62,496 nt of DNA from an uncultured bacterium (GCA_905214625.1 CAJMMQ010000017.1:1-62496), one strand, 5' to 3'. Shown: positions 11,703 through 21,930, numbered from the stretch's first letter. The notes: generated from the letters alone by a model not told the origin. Numbers and translations: made by a program.

Positions 11703-14700
11703 TTATTCTATTGTAAGCTTGTCAAACAACATCTGCTCAATGCCTTCGCCGCTCAGCGTCACTATGTAGCTGCCGGCATTGGTCTGCGAGCCTGTGGTTA
11801 TGCTGGTGTTGCGCCTCTTGGTTTTCTTTTCGGGAGTCTTTACGAATATTATGTCGTCTTCCTTATACACTACTCCGTTAAGGTCGGTAATCTTTACGTG
11901 CAGAGTGCGCTCGGCCTCCGGGTTGTAGTAGCGGAAGCGCAGGGCGTAAACCTTGGCCACGCCGACATTGTAGTTCCATGTCATCACGCCTTTGTTCATC
12001 ATGCCTTCCACGCTTATCGAGCTGTTGCTGCGTGGCGGCAGCAGGCTGTCGGGCGTGTTTGTCAGAATGTCTTTCTCAAAGTTCTTCCACATGTCGCGTT
12101 CCGGCTCAACGGGATAGTCGGCGCCGGCTGTAGTGTCGGTGGTGGCTATTGCTATGGCCGAGATTATGGCCTGTCCGGCGTTCACTTTCGGGAAGTTTAT
12201 CTTTATGCGCTCGCCCTTGTTGTGTATGTTCAGCACACGCTTGTAGGGCTTGGCGTATCTTGCCTGTGCCCAAAGGTCGAGGTCTTTTATGTAGGTGCTG
12301 TCGTTTATGCCGATGTCAAACAGACGCAGTCCTTCGCAGTCGGTGTTCTCGGTGTCGCCCACGCCATACCACGGCTCGATGAAATACAGCTCTACGCGAT
12401 AGTCTCCGGGCTTTGCGGGGAAGCTGTATGACAGCTCGTGGCGGCCGAAGCGCGATGAGCGGAACAGCGGCGAAACGGGCAGTCCGCCGTTGTATGTCTG
12501 GCTGGCCTGATAAGGACTTGTCTCTTTGGGGAATTTGCTGCCCCATGATTTAGACCATTTGGTGTTGTCCTGCATCCACTCCGTGCCGTAGATGTCTCTG
12601 TAAGAGTCGCCTCCGCAGTTGATGTTATACAGATACAGGTAGCCCTTTTCGGGTTTCAGTATGCTTTCGTCCCAGCGTTTGTATGACGGCAGTGCTATCG
12701 AGTCGGCCACCGCAATACGTCCTTTATAGAAGGCTTCTGCCTTGATGATGTCGCCGTCGAGCCGGATGTTTTTCCATCTCAGGAGCGATGACGAATCAGA
12801 CTTAACCTTGGTTTCGGCCCATTTGCCGCAGCTCAGTCTTACCGAGTCGCAGTTGCTGTACACGCGCACGCTGTCGGTGATGATGTTTGGCACGATGTAG
12901 AGCACCTGTTCTTTCTTGGGCGATGTGTAGCGCGATTTATACATGTAGAATCCGTCTGTGGGCTGCTCCCATGCGGTGAAGATGCCTTTGTGGTTAAACG
13001 GGCCAACCTTGTCAATCTTTCTCAGTCCCTCTTCGGGCTGGCGGCGTCCCGGGTTGTCGTGGCTCTGCAGCACCCATAGGTATTGTCCGCACACGCTGTC
13101 TCTTGCACTTTCGGCCAGCTGTGCCTTGCGCTCCAGAATGTCGCAGAATTTCTCTTCGGTGTATCTTTCGCCCGTGTGGTTGCCCAGAGTGCGCCATGCG
13201 CCGTATTCTCCGTTGAGCAGCTGGTCGGGCTGTTTCAGTTCTTTGGCATAGTTTTCAATCTTTCCGCCGTATGTTCCGCTCCAGTTCTGCACCACGTTCC
13301 AGTCGGTTCCCTCGCCGCCGTTGCATGTGGTTATCAGGCGCATTGTGCCGCATGTAGGGTCGAGTTCGCGTATTATATCAGAACATTCCTTGGCAAATTC
13401 GGCCGGAAGGGTGCTTTCGTTCTGCAAGCCCCACAGTATTATCGACGGCGAGTTGCGGCGCTCCTTAACCCACTGTATGAGATGGCGCTTGAAACTCTCC
13501 TTGAACTGCGGTGTGTCGTACCATATATGGGCCGAGAACTGTGGCCACCACAATATTCCTTCCTTGTCTATCAGCTCCTGATATCTTAGGTTGTGGGGCT
13601 GGTGGGCGTCTCTGAAGGCGTTGAAGCCGGCGCTCTTCACCTCCTTTATGCGTGCGTCTATCTGCCTGTCGGAGAAAGCGTGGCTCTGTCCGAACATGTG
13701 TTCGTATTCGCAGACGCCGTTGATGAACACAGGTTTTCCGTTCAGATAGAAACGCTGGTCGCCGTCCTTGCGTGTCAGAGGCCAGCTGATGGTTCTCACG
13801 CCAAACGGAGTTACGAGGTCGTCGGTGGCCTTGTTGTCGCGTTTTATTATGCTGTTTAGCTTATAGAGATAAGGTTTCTCGATGCTCCACAGGTTGGGAT
13901 TGCTTATGGCCGACGACTGTCTTACGGTCTTGGTCTCGCCTGGTTTAAGCGTAACGTTTTCTGTAAGGCGTATCACCTGCTTGCCGTTTTGTTCGGTTAT
14001 TTTGCTCGTAAGGCTCACGGTTGTGGTGTCGTTGCCGTAGTTGCGTATCTCGGTGTCAACAAAAATGCTGTCGGCCGTTGCGTTGTTCCATACATGCACG
14101 CCGAATGGTTCTATCCTTACTTTGTCTGTTATCTCCAGAACCACGGGGCGATATATGCCGAACGGCTGCGAGCCTTCGCTGAAACCCCACTCGGAGCTGC
14201 AGCCGCCGCACACCCACGGCATGTCGGTTATGCCCTTGGGATGGTTAACCCTTACCTCAAGTTCGTTTTCGTCGCCCTTGCGCACATATTTTGTTATGTC
14301 TATGGTTTTGGTGGTGCGGCCTATGTCGTATCTGCCTATTTTCTTGCCGTTGAGCGTAACTTCGGCGTATGTGCCTACGCCCTCAAAGCGCAGGAAATAT
14401 TGTTTGCCCTCCATGTTGGGCGCAAGGAAATACTTTTTGAAGTCGGCCCTGCCGTGCAGATTGCCGTGCTCTTTCTGCAAGGCACCGTAATAGTCGTCAA
14501 GGTTATAGGGGATGTCGGTCTTGAATTTGTTTCGTCCGAAGCTCACTTCCCAGTTGTCGTTGAGCGACGAAATAAAGCGTTTGCCCGTTGCGTTGGGCTT
14601 TGGAAAGTTAACTTCGCTTTGGCCCATGGGCTTGCTTGTGGCCAGGGCGATGCCTCGTTGGTCAGAGTTGTTTACCGCACAATAAAAATGATATACTACG

Positions 14701-15746
14701 CCGTTGTGATAAATGACACAACTTTTGTGGGCAAACATTTCGTCGTAAGGCTTGGAAGGAATGATAAGGTCTTCACCTTTCCAGTCGGTCCAGTGTATCA
14801 TGTCATAGCTGGCCGCAAAGGTGTTGAACGCGTTATATTCGCGTGTGGGGTTGAAAGCCGAGAAATAGAACATAACATACAGGTTGCCCATCTTTACAAT
14901 CTGTGCATCGCCTGTGATTGTTCCGTCGCTGTCGTGGGCAAAGATAGGATTGTTCTTGTATCTTCGCCATTTCTTCATGTCGTTCGAGAAGGCAATGCCT
15001 ATGCGCTCGCCCTTGGGGTGGGTGGCGTCTTTTCCTCCGGCATTGTAATACATCATGAACTGGTATCCGAACTTCTTTTTGTCAACCTTGTAGACAGTGC
15101 TCTTGTATTGTGTCATCTGTTCCCACCATTGGGCGTTTTTGTCGTTGTACGACAGTATTGGCTTTTTGTAGGTTTCCCACAGATGAGCCTTTGTTATGTC
15201 TTCCTTGGTTGATGCCAGACCAATGCTCAGCGGAGCGTTCACCGCCTCGTAGCCGGTGCCCGGTCCGCCGATATATGTCATCCAATAACGGTCTTTGAAT
15301 TTCTCAATATTGTAGCTGCCGCCCCATACGTAGTCGATAAGTGCCGGAAAACCGCCGCGCTGATTCATGTCCCAGCCTTCTTTGCCGAAGGCCAGAACAC
15401 GGCCCAGAGTCTCCCATTTCAGGAGGTCGTCGCTCTTTGCGAGCCATGTTTCATACCCTCTGCCGTTGGTTCCGTTTGAGCCGTCGTAGCATACGTAGGT
15501 CATATACCAGCTGTCGCCCTCTCTGAAGACGGTTGGACAGTCAATTTTCCGGCTGTTGCTCTCGGGAGCAACAACCAGGCCGTATTTGTATGGAGTTCTT
15601 GCCGCCTCATACACTTTGCGCATTTCTTTCTGGCTTACCGTAGTCTGTACGGCAGGCTTGGCCTTTGTGCGTCTTCTGTTTCGGCTCTGTGCGCTGGCGT
15701 CGGTGCATATAAGCAGCAACAATACCAATAAGATGTTCTTTACCAT
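11703..15746 (-). CDS. GH43/GH137-like beta-propeller fused to GH2 and a malectin-like domain
   Basis: A 1347-residue secreted multidomain enzyme. After a signal peptide (about 1-20), residues roughly 45-390 form a five-bladed-propeller glycosidase-like domain (DCPTVFREGDSWYMTYV, DGTITGDAQIVKMG). Residues roughly 400-960 form a GH2 enzyme with sandwich domains and a TIM barrel (INGVCEYEHMFGQSHAF, acid/base Glu in WGLQNES, nucleophile Glu in LLNGEYGAW). A malectin-like module (YLYNINCGGDSYRD) occupies about 1085-1240. Two-enzyme fusions of a propeller and a GH2 are known from rhamnogalacturonan-II loci (GH137-GH2), but domain order and propeller family here need a profile search. The spacing to the downstream gap suggests the end of a co-transcribed block. 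Confidence 0.8.
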   Translation of the reverse strand: MVKNILLVLLLLICTDASAQSRNRRRTKAKPAVQTTVSQKEMRKVYEAARTPYKYGLVVAPESNSRKIDCPTVFREGDSWYMTYVCYDGSNGTNGRGYETWLAKSDDLLKWETLGRVLAFGKEGWDMNQRGGFPALIDYVWGGSYNIEKFKDRYWMTYIGGPGTGYEAVNAPLSIGLASTKEDITKAHLWETYKKPILSYNDKNAQWWEQMTQYKSTVYKVDKKKFGYQFMMYYNAGGKDATHPKGERIGIAFSNDMKKWRRYKNNPIFAHDSDGTITGDAQIVKMGNLYVMFYFSAFNPTREYNAFNTFAASYDMIHWTDWKGEDLIIPSKPYDEMFAHKSCVIYHNGVVYHFYCAVNNSDQRGIALATSKPMGQSEVNFPKPNATGKRFISSLNDNWEVSFGRNKFKTDIPYNLDDYYGALQKEHGNLHGRADFKKYFLAPNMEGKQYFLRFEGVGTYAEVTLNGKKIGRYDIGRTTKTIDITKYVRKGDENELEVRVNHPKGITDMPWVCGGCSSEWGFSEGSQPFGIYRPVVLEITDKVRIEPFGVHVWNNATADSIFVDTEIRNYGNDTTTVSLTSKITEQNGKQVIRLTENVTLKPGETKTVRQSSAISNPNLWSIEKPYLYKLNSIIKRDNKATDDLVTPFGVRTISWPLTRKDGDQRFYLNGKPVFINGVCEYEHMFGQSHAFSDRQIDARIKEVKSAGFNAFRDAHQPHNLRYQELIDKEGILWWPQFSAHIWYDTPQFKESFKRHLIQWVKERRNSPSIILWGLQNESTLPAEFAKECSDIIRELDPTCGTMRLITTCNGGEGTDWNVVQNWSGTYGGKIENYAKELKQPDQLLNGEYGAWRTLGNHTGERYTEEKFCDILERKAQLAESARDSVCGQYLWVLQSHDNPGRRQPEEGLRKIDKVGPFNHKGIFTAWEQPTDGFYMYKSRYTSPKKEQVLYIVPNIITDSVRVYSNCDSVRLSCGKWAETKVKSDSSSLLRWKNIRLDGDIIKAEAFYKGRIAVADSIALPSYKRWDESILKPEKGYLYLYNINCGGDSYRDIYGTEWMQDNTKWSKSWGSKFPKETSPYQASQTYNGGLPVSPLFRSSRFGRHELSYSFPAKPGDYRVELYFIEPWYGVGDTENTDCEGLRLFDIGINDSTYIKDLDLWAQARYAKPYKRVLNIHNKGERIKINFPKVNAGQAIISAIAIATTDTTAGADYPVEPERDMWKNFEKDILTNTPDSLLPPRSNSSISVEGMMNKGVMTWNYNVGVAKVYALRFRYYNPEAERTLHVKITDLNGVVYKEDDIIFVKTPEKKTKRRNTSITTGSQTNAGSYIVTLSGEGIEQMLFDKLTIE

Positions 15747-15761
15747 TATTGTTTATAGGTG

Positions 15762-18404
15762 TTATTTCATGAATAGCCAGTCTACCTCGTTGCTTCCGCC
15801 GTTCAGTTTGGCGTCTCTTGCCTTTAGGTCGGTGTCCGTAAATCCGGCAACCATTATTATGCCTTTTGGCAGATTTATAACGTGGTGTCCGGGCTTTAGG
15901 TTATAGGTGTGTATGTTTACTATCGGCATATTCGACATGCTTATGGCGTTGGTAATCAGCGCCTCTGCCTGTCCGTATTCGTTGCCGGTGGCGTCTGTTT
16001 CGAGTTTTGGAGGACTGGCAAACTTGTTCTGGTCGTCGATAAAGAAGCCTACAAGCATTTTTACGGGCTTCGTTGTCTCAAACTCAACCTTGCCGCCAAC
16101 AATGCGTGTCGTGTCGCGGTTGAGCACAAGGGCCTTTAGGCCTTCAAGCTCAGGAGCAAGCGAGTCTACTGCCTCGTCGCGGTTTTCAAACAGTTTGGCA
16201 CCTTTTGTCAGCGTAACGGTCTTGTAGTTGCTTATCAGCTTTACGTCAGCGTTTACGGCCTTGGGATATTTTTCGTTCTTGCTGTCGGCATCGTCTGGCG
16301 ACGTAAGTTTCACGATGTTGCTCTTCAGACTGTTAAGCTCGTCCTCATAAACCGGAATCATCTCTTCCCATGTCTTGAACTTGCCGCCGTCTCCGCCTAC
16401 AGGAATACGGCGCTGTGATGTCTGCATGCTGTTTGCGTAGAGATATGTGTCTTTTGTTCTTTCGGCCAGCTGCTTGTAGTATTCATTGCTCTTTTCAAAC
16501 AACGGAACGGCTTTTTTCAGATACTCTACATCCTTGCTCCACTTGTAGTTGAGTACCTGCTGTGCGCCGAGAACTTTGTATTTGAACGAATATGCGAACT
16601 CTTTGTAACATTCCATGTCGTTCACAAGACGTTCAAATTCGTCTTTGTTCTTTGTTATCTTTCCGCTAAGGTTGCTGATTGCGGCCACGGCCTTGTCGCC
16701 GTGCTCAACGCATTGGTCAACTATGTCGAGCGGAAGCTCGCCTACATGTTTCTCGTGCTTCCATTCTTTCTCTACATATTCAATGAGCTTTTCACCTGCT
16801 GGGCCGCAGCTCTGGTAGAACTCTTCATAGACAGTATATTTGTAAGGATTTACGAGCTGGCTTGCTTTCATTCCGAGCAGCAGGCACTGGCGGTTTCCTT
16901 CAGTAATGCCGAAGCGGCGTATTAGCTTGGGAGCAATCTCTCCGCTCTCGTCATAAGCCTTGAGAATCTGCCTTGCCGTAAGCGTGTCGGTACCATAGTA
17001 GTCGGCCAGAACTTTCTCCCAATAAACGTTGTCGTTCTTGCGTTCGCGTTTCCATGCGTAGCGTCCCCATGCTGAATACCACATCCAGTCGCGGTCTATT
17101 TGCAGCTGGCGTTCTCCGTTAGGCAGCTTGTCAGCCGTGTAAGGCCAGTCCCAATAGTTGGCCTGAGGATAAAGGTGCAGGCCGTTTGCGCCATGAACGT
17201 TGTGCATGGCTTTTACGGCTTTTTCAATAAATGCGGGTGAACTCCAGCGCCAAGGTTCAAGATTGGCAAGAATATGTACGTTGCTTATGTGTATCGGAGC
17301 CACGCTGCTAAGCTCTCTTTGGGTTTCGGCCCAAGGGCCTCCCGGCTCGTATGTTGTAAGAGACTCGCCGGTGTATTTTGTCATTGTGTAGATATTCTTA
17401 TATAGCGGCAGGGCCTCGCGCAGCACCCGCGGGCCGTCGGTGTCGTGTGAACGGAGGATGATAGGCGGCTCGTCTGTTCTGCCTGAAGCCTTCAGACCGT
17501 CCTTAATACCGGGGATAATGGTGTTTTTCATCCAGTCAACGTCATCTTCTATCGTGGCCATTGCTTCGCCAAGACAAACGAGGAAGCCTACGTTGGGATA
17601 TTTCTGGATAAAGGCAGAAATGCTTTTGCGTGTGTAGTCGCTTATCAGCGGAGTTATCGGGCGGTTACGGTCTTGTGTCTTTATTCCGTAATGGTCGGCA
17701 AACGGTTTTGACAGAATGATGTTATAGAACATCTGAATTATACGAATGCCTCTTTTTTCGGCTTCTGTTGTCAGGAATGTAAACATTTCCTGGTTTTTGT
17801 CCATTGTGGCATCGTCTACCTCAGCGGCAAACGGATAGTCTTCAAGTTTTACGAGCGAGGCAAATGGATGGCCGTTCCAAAGAAATACGGCGTTCATGTT
17901 GTCGGACGCAAGCATGTCGAGATATTTTATCCACAGTTCTTTGTCATAGAACCAAGGGAAATTCTCCGGGGTATAAGGATATTCGTAAACGCTGTGTCCG
18001 GGCAGATAGACTGTTTTCTGCAGACCTACGCATGCGCCGCGGATTTTCATCTCGGGAGAATCGACAATGATTGTAGGTATTTCCAGATTTCCGTTTTGTT
18101 TGTAATATTCCATCAAACGGTTAGTTCCATATATGGAGCCCGATGCATCATTTCCGATGATGTTTATTGTTTTTCCTTTTCTTTTTATTGTGAATCCTTC
18201 CTGCGGCAGACCTATGGAATTTTCTGCTATTCCGATTTTAATCTTGTAGCCTTTCTGCATTGAAGGCACATAACTGTTGATCAGAGATGCCGCATATTCT
18301 GTCTGCGGCACTGCCGGGTCATGTTCAACTTTAGTTACTGATGTTCCACAACTCGATAATGCTATTACCAGTCCTGATGCAATTATGCTTCGAATGTTTC
18401 TCAT
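15762..18404 (-). CDS. Putative glycoside hydrolase lipoprotein (GH67/GH115/GH20-like fold), family unresolved
   Basis: An 880-residue protein with lipobox ALSSC, so probably lipid-anchored. The first 130 residues resemble the non-catalytic alpha/beta domain that precedes the barrel in GH20, GH67 and GH115 (INIIGNDASGSIYGTNRLMEYY). A barrel follows (RGACVGLQKTVYLPGH, DMLASDNMNAVFLWNGHPF, GFLVCLGEAMATIEDD with a candidate acidic pair), then a helical region and a C-terminal sandwich. It does not carry the GH67 or GH115 signatures seen in the two bona fide alpha-glucuronidases of this window. Its stop overlaps nothing downstream; its start overlaps the GH78 stop by four bases (ATGA), indicating coupling. 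Confidence 0.65.
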   Translation of the reverse strand: MRNIRSIIASGLVIALSSCGTSVTKVEHDPAVPQTEYAASLINSYVPSMQKGYKIKIGIAENSIGLPQEGFTIKRKGKTINIIGNDASGSIYGTNRLMEYYKQNGNLEIPTIIVDSPEMKIRGACVGLQKTVYLPGHSVYEYPYTPENFPWFYDKELWIKYLDMLASDNMNAVFLWNGHPFASLVKLEDYPFAAEVDDATMDKNQEMFTFLTTEAEKRGIRIIQMFYNIILSKPFADHYGIKTQDRNRPITPLISDYTRKSISAFIQKYPNVGFLVCLGEAMATIEDDVDWMKNTIIPGIKDGLKASGRTDEPPIILRSHDTDGPRVLREALPLYKNIYTMTKYTGESLTTYEPGGPWAETQRELSSVAPIHISNVHILANLEPWRWSSPAFIEKAVKAMHNVHGANGLHLYPQANYWDWPYTADKLPNGERQLQIDRDWMWYSAWGRYAWKRERKNDNVYWEKVLADYYGTDTLTARQILKAYDESGEIAPKLIRRFGITEGNRQCLLLGMKASQLVNPYKYTVYEEFYQSCGPAGEKLIEYVEKEWKHEKHVGELPLDIVDQCVEHGDKAVAAISNLSGKITKNKDEFERLVNDMECYKEFAYSFKYKVLGAQQVLNYKWSKDVEYLKKAVPLFEKSNEYYKQLAERTKDTYLYANSMQTSQRRIPVGGDGGKFKTWEEMIPVYEDELNSLKSNIVKLTSPDDADSKNEKYPKAVNADVKLISNYKTVTLTKGAKLFENRDEAVDSLAPELEGLKALVLNRDTTRIVGGKVEFETTKPVKMLVGFFIDDQNKFASPPKLETDATGNEYGQAEALITNAISMSNMPIVNIHTYNLKPGHHVINLPKGIIMVAGFTDTDLKARDAKLNGGSNEVDWLFMK

Positions 18405-20482
18405 AATTTAATTGTAATTTCTTGTCCTGATGGTATTTCAATGTTTCTTTTTCCGTTTTCTAAAATGAGAGTTCCACGTCCGCCGTCGCTCTTGACGGTT
18501 ACTGAGCTTTTGTCCATCTTTACATATATTAAACCGAACGGGGCGGGCACGGTGCCTTCCATCCATTCGAGTCCGCCGAGAGCCGGTTCGACTGTGTATT
18601 CCTCAAAGCCGGGCTTTGTGGGCTTCACGCCGAGATAATATTTGCCGAGCAGATATATAGGGCTTGCTCCCCATGCGTGGCATAGACTCTTGCCGTAGGG
18701 TCTGCCGTACATCGCCAGTTTCTCGGTTCCGTGTTCGTCAGGGTTGTATTTCTCCCAGAATGATGTGGCGCCTTCTTTGAGCATTCCTCCCCAATAGTCT
18801 TTTATTTCTTTCATAACCTTGTCCTGCTCGTTTAGCATGCACAAGGCTTCAAGTTCGTAGAAACGCATGTAGGGTGTTGTTATTCTTAGAACGTCCTCGT
18901 TGAGAATTACAGAATTTTTCACTGTCTGCTGTTTCTCATCGTCAAGATAGCCGAATATTATGGCGAACATGTTGGGATAGCGGAATACGTCTTCACTTTG
19001 TTTTCCGTTAAGGCGATTGTGCACGAGAGCCTGTTTATCTTCGTTCCAGAAGAACTGCATCAATTTTTTGCCAAGCGCGTCGGCCTTTTCCTGATATGTG
19101 TCTCCTTCCTCATTGTTGCCGGTCAGTTTAGCCACGGCAGCAATAGCCTCAAGAGACTTTCTGAAAAGAATCTGCTCAAAGGCGAGCTGTCCGTGCTTGT
19201 CCATAGGCTTGTCGGCCCAGTCGACAAACACCCAGTCGCCGTCCATGCCCTCAACCATGCCGTCGCCGTCTGTTCTGCCGAGCACGTAGTCCATGTAGGT
19301 CTTCATCGTAGGATATATCTGCGTGAGGAAATGGCTGTCGCCGCTGTATAGATAGTAATCGTAGATGGAGTTAAACCAGAAGAAGGTGTAGTCCATTATG
19401 GTGTTTATGTGGCTCGTTATGGGAGCTTTGCCTGCAAGCAACCATGTGGTGCGTTTCACCATGTCGTTGTCGTTGAACAGATAGTAGTTCATCAGATAGC
19501 TCTGTGTTGCGTCGCCGCTCCACACCCATCTGTCGCGCTTTATGCCGTCGATGAAAAACTCGCGCGTGGTGAGCTGCATCGTGTATGCACCGATTTCCCA
19601 TATCCTGTTCAGCTCCTCGTCGTTGCATCTGAACGTTCCTTTCTCTTCTTCGGGCATAAACTCATAGTCCATGCTCACGCCGCTCACAGAGCATCCTTCT
19701 GTCTCAACACAGATAAACCTGAATGCCTTGCTGTTGCCGAACACATAATCGTCGGTTATTTCTGTTGTCTGGTTTGTGGCCAAATCGGTTACAACGCCGT
19801 TGCATACTTCAAGCTTGTCGAGCGTTTCGCAGTGGTCTTTGTCCGTGGCTTCTTCCTTGCTTTCGCCGTAGTAGATGTTTATCGTGCCGTTGCCTTTTAT
19901 ACCTTTCAGTATGGCATAGCCGAAAGTTTCTTTTCCGAAGTCGTACACGTTGTTGCCGGCTGCCACGGCTTCTTGGCGTTTGCGTTCAAGTTTAAACTGT
20001 GACGGGCGCTGTTCTATATTGTCAAAGTTATAGAATCCTGCCGGCATATATACTGTTGATGACGTGTCACTGGCCTTGCCGCTCTCGTCGATCCACTCTT
20101 TGTCTTCAAATGTTACGTTCCATGTTCCGTCGGTCTTCACCGTCTTTCCGTCAACATAGAGTGCCGGTGGGGTGCATTGGTTGTGAACCTTGATGTTTAT
20201 GCGGTGCTTTCCTGCGTCAAGTTTTATTTTCTTAGGCATGCCGAAAAGCATCTTTCCGTCAATCTTTATGTTGTAAGAGCCTTCAGCTTCAACCTTCAGT
20301 TCTTCGTCTTCTGCAAGTTCAACAGCCTTGCTGAACTCCACGGTTACGTAGTGGCTGTCCTGTTTCCAGAACGGCGGAAAATACGCACCGCGGTCAGTGC
20401 GGCGGTTGTTCATCTTGTTGCCGAGCCATATTTCATAGTCGCCCGGATACCATATCCATGTTGCTTTATATGTTGTCGCCAT
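18401..20482 (-). CDS. GH78 alpha-L-rhamnosidase, apparently cytoplasmic
   Basis: A 693-residue protein whose N-terminal sandwich opens ATWIWYPGDYEIWLGN. The (alpha/alpha)6 catalytic domain carries the GH78 signature DGIKRDRWVWSGD (about residues 310-322) with its acidic residues, plus a C-terminal sandwich. No signal peptide or lipobox is seen, unlike almost every other enzyme in the operon, which suggests action on imported rhamnosides in the cytoplasm. The start lies 17 bases inside the MFS gene end, so transport and hydrolysis are translationally linked. Family assignment is firm; localisation is inferred from the missing signal. Confidence 0.87.
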   Translation of the reverse strand: MATTYKATWIWYPGDYEIWLGNKMNNRRTDRGAYFPPFWKQDSHYVTVEFSKAVELAEDEELKVEAEGSYNIKIDGKMLFGMPKKIKLDAGKHRINIKVHNQCTPPALYVDGKTVKTDGTWNVTFEDKEWIDESGKASDTSSTVYMPAGFYNFDNIEQRPSQFKLERKRQEAVAAGNNVYDFGKETFGYAILKGIKGNGTINIYYGESKEEATDKDHCETLDKLEVCNGVVTDLATNQTTEITDDYVFGNSKAFRFICVETEGCSVSGVSMDYEFMPEEEKGTFRCNDEELNRIWEIGAYTMQLTTREFFIDGIKRDRWVWSGDATQSYLMNYYLFNDNDMVKRTTWLLAGKAPITSHINTIMDYTFFWFNSIYDYYLYSGDSHFLTQIYPTMKTYMDYVLGRTDGDGMVEGMDGDWVFVDWADKPMDKHGQLAFEQILFRKSLEAIAAVAKLTGNNEEGDTYQEKADALGKKLMQFFWNEDKQALVHNRLNGKQSEDVFRYPNMFAIIFGYLDDEKQQTVKNSVILNEDVLRITTPYMRFYELEALCMLNEQDKVMKEIKDYWGGMLKEGATSFWEKYNPDEHGTEKLAMYGRPYGKSLCHAWGASPIYLLGKYYLGVKPTKPGFEEYTVEPALGGLEWMEGTVPAPFGLIYVKMDKSSVTVKSDGGRGTLILENGKRNIEIPSGQEITIKL

Positions 20483-21842
20483 ATCTTTCTTTTGTTATTT
20501 GTTCCAATGTCTTTCCCTGTGTTTTAGGAGCCCATATCGTACCGATGATGAGTGAAATGATGAAAAATGCCATCATTATATATCCTGCAAGGGTGAAGCC
20601 TTCGCCGTTCTTTCCGTATATGTGAACGAAATAAAGTCCCCATGCGGCAGACAAACCTCTTACGATGAAGAACATGATGCCTTGTGCCGCAGCTCTGTAT
20701 TTTGCTGGGAACAGCTCTGATGCCCAAAGCGCATAGAATGTCTGTACTGAAATACCGGCCTGGAATGCCCACAAAAGTGTGAACACAACAAGACCAGTCA
20801 TGCTGGTGATGCCTATAGTTACAATAATCAGCCAAGCCAGAACACCCATGCTTACGCCTATGGCAAAGAGCATGCGCTGGTTGACGCGGTCGATGATGAG
20901 TGAACAAATGAATGTCATGAAGATTATTACCACCCACTGACCTGCGGCAAACATGTTGGCCATTTCGTTTGTGAGGCCACCGGCAGTTTCATATATATGT
21001 GGCTGGAAGAATCCCATTACCGAACATACCAAGTTCCAAGTTAGATACATGCCGGCTAAGAACAGCATGGAACGTACACATACTTTGTTTGTGAAAAGGT
21101 TGCCAAAAGAAGAAAATACTCCGTGTTTTTTTGTTCCGTCCTTTGTCTCTGCCGCTTTTGCTGCTTTCCATTCTGCGCTCTCGTCAAGCCGGCGCTGCAG
21201 TTGCCATGCTATAAACGCAACGATGAAAAGTGATGCAAACACTATTCGTGAACTGAAAACATGTAAAGCTGCTCCCTGGGCTTCACCGCCTGTTATTGCA
21301 TTTGCTACAAACTCAACAAAAGGAAACAATAAACCGCCTTCATCGCCAGTGCCTCCTGTCGGCGGTGCAAGCAGTGTTCCTATAATAAGAATAATCAATG
21401 GGCCTATGCCCCACGCCATCTGTGATATGCAGATGTTACGTCCACGATTTCCGGTTTCAGAACTTTCTGATATGTAAGTCCATGAAGCCGGAACTCCGAC
21501 TCCTACGGAAATGCCTGTTATGAGAAAGCCTAAAAGCAGGATGGGGAAATTGACGGCCAGCATGATTATCGCAACACCGAGCATATATACAAGCATGTTG
21601 TATGTGTAGATGGCCTTGCGTCCGTATTTGTCTGCGAGGAAACCTCCGATAACAGCTCCTATCGCCGCACCGAGGCAGTTGGCGCTTATGGCGTTGAGCC
21701 ATCCTAAATGAGCTTCGCTGAGGTCGAGATAATTCTGCCAAAGCGTAAGGCCGCTGGCTCCGGCCACTATTGCTCCTGCATCGAGATAGTTTGTCAGCGA
21801 TACTGCTATGGTGCTTTTTAAACTTCCTTTACTTTTTCCCAT
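20466..21842 (-). CDS. MFS sugar transporter (sugar-porter type)
   Basis: A 458-residue integral membrane protein with about 12 hydrophobic segments and MFS landmarks: GGFLADKYGRKAIYTYNML between the second and third segments and ELFPAKYRAAAQG in the second half, as in sugar porters. An inserted non-membrane stretch around 155-185 is longer than usual. It overlaps the GH78 gene by 17 bases. In an operon with no SusC/SusD it is the only obvious transporter and likely carries a mono- or disaccharide, possibly rhamnose-containing, across the inner membrane. Substrate cannot be read from sequence. Confidence 0.85.
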   Translation of the reverse strand: MGKSKGSLKSTIAVSLTNYLDAGAIVAGASGLTLWQNYLDLSEAHLGWLNAISANCLGAAIGAVIGGFLADKYGRKAIYTYNMLVYMLGVAIIMLAVNFPILLLGFLITGISVGVGVPASWTYISESSETGNRGRNICISQMAWGIGPLIILIIGTLLAPPTGGTGDEGGLLFPFVEFVANAITGGEAQGAALHVFSSRIVFASLFIVAFIAWQLQRRLDESAEWKAAKAAETKDGTKKHGVFSSFGNLFTNKVCVRSMLFLAGMYLTWNLVCSVMGFFQPHIYETAGGLTNEMANMFAAGQWVVIIFMTFICSLIIDRVNQRMLFAIGVSMGVLAWLIIVTIGITSMTGLVVFTLLWAFQAGISVQTFYALWASELFPAKYRAAAQGIMFFIVRGLSAAWGLYFVHIYGKNGEGFTLAGYIMMAFFIISLIIGTIWAPKTQGKTLEQITKERYGDNI

Positions 21843-21898
21843 ATTATTAGATTTGTAAATAGATTCGTTTATTTGTTTTACTGATTAATTCTTTTAAA

Positions 21899-21930
21899 GG
21901 TATTATGGCCTGTTATTTAGCCATAATACC
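21899..21930 (-). promoter_or_regulatory. Intercistronic hairpin overlapping the beta-helix gene stop codon
   Basis: A perfect 11-bp stem pairs GGTATTATGGC (21899-21909) with GCCATAATACC (21920-21930); the 10-base loop holds the stop codon of the beta-helix gene. Only a weak T-run follows on the minus strand, so it is more likely a processing, stability or partial-termination element between that gene and the MFS gene than a full terminator. Confidence 0.6.

Noticed and set aside
13989..15212. A 407-codon open frame on the plus strand, and similar long plus-strand frames at 756-1799, 7206-8252 and 40051-40851
   Set aside because: They lie antisense to clear glycosidase genes, have Cys/His/Val-rich low-sense composition typical of antisense reading, and show no recognisable domains.
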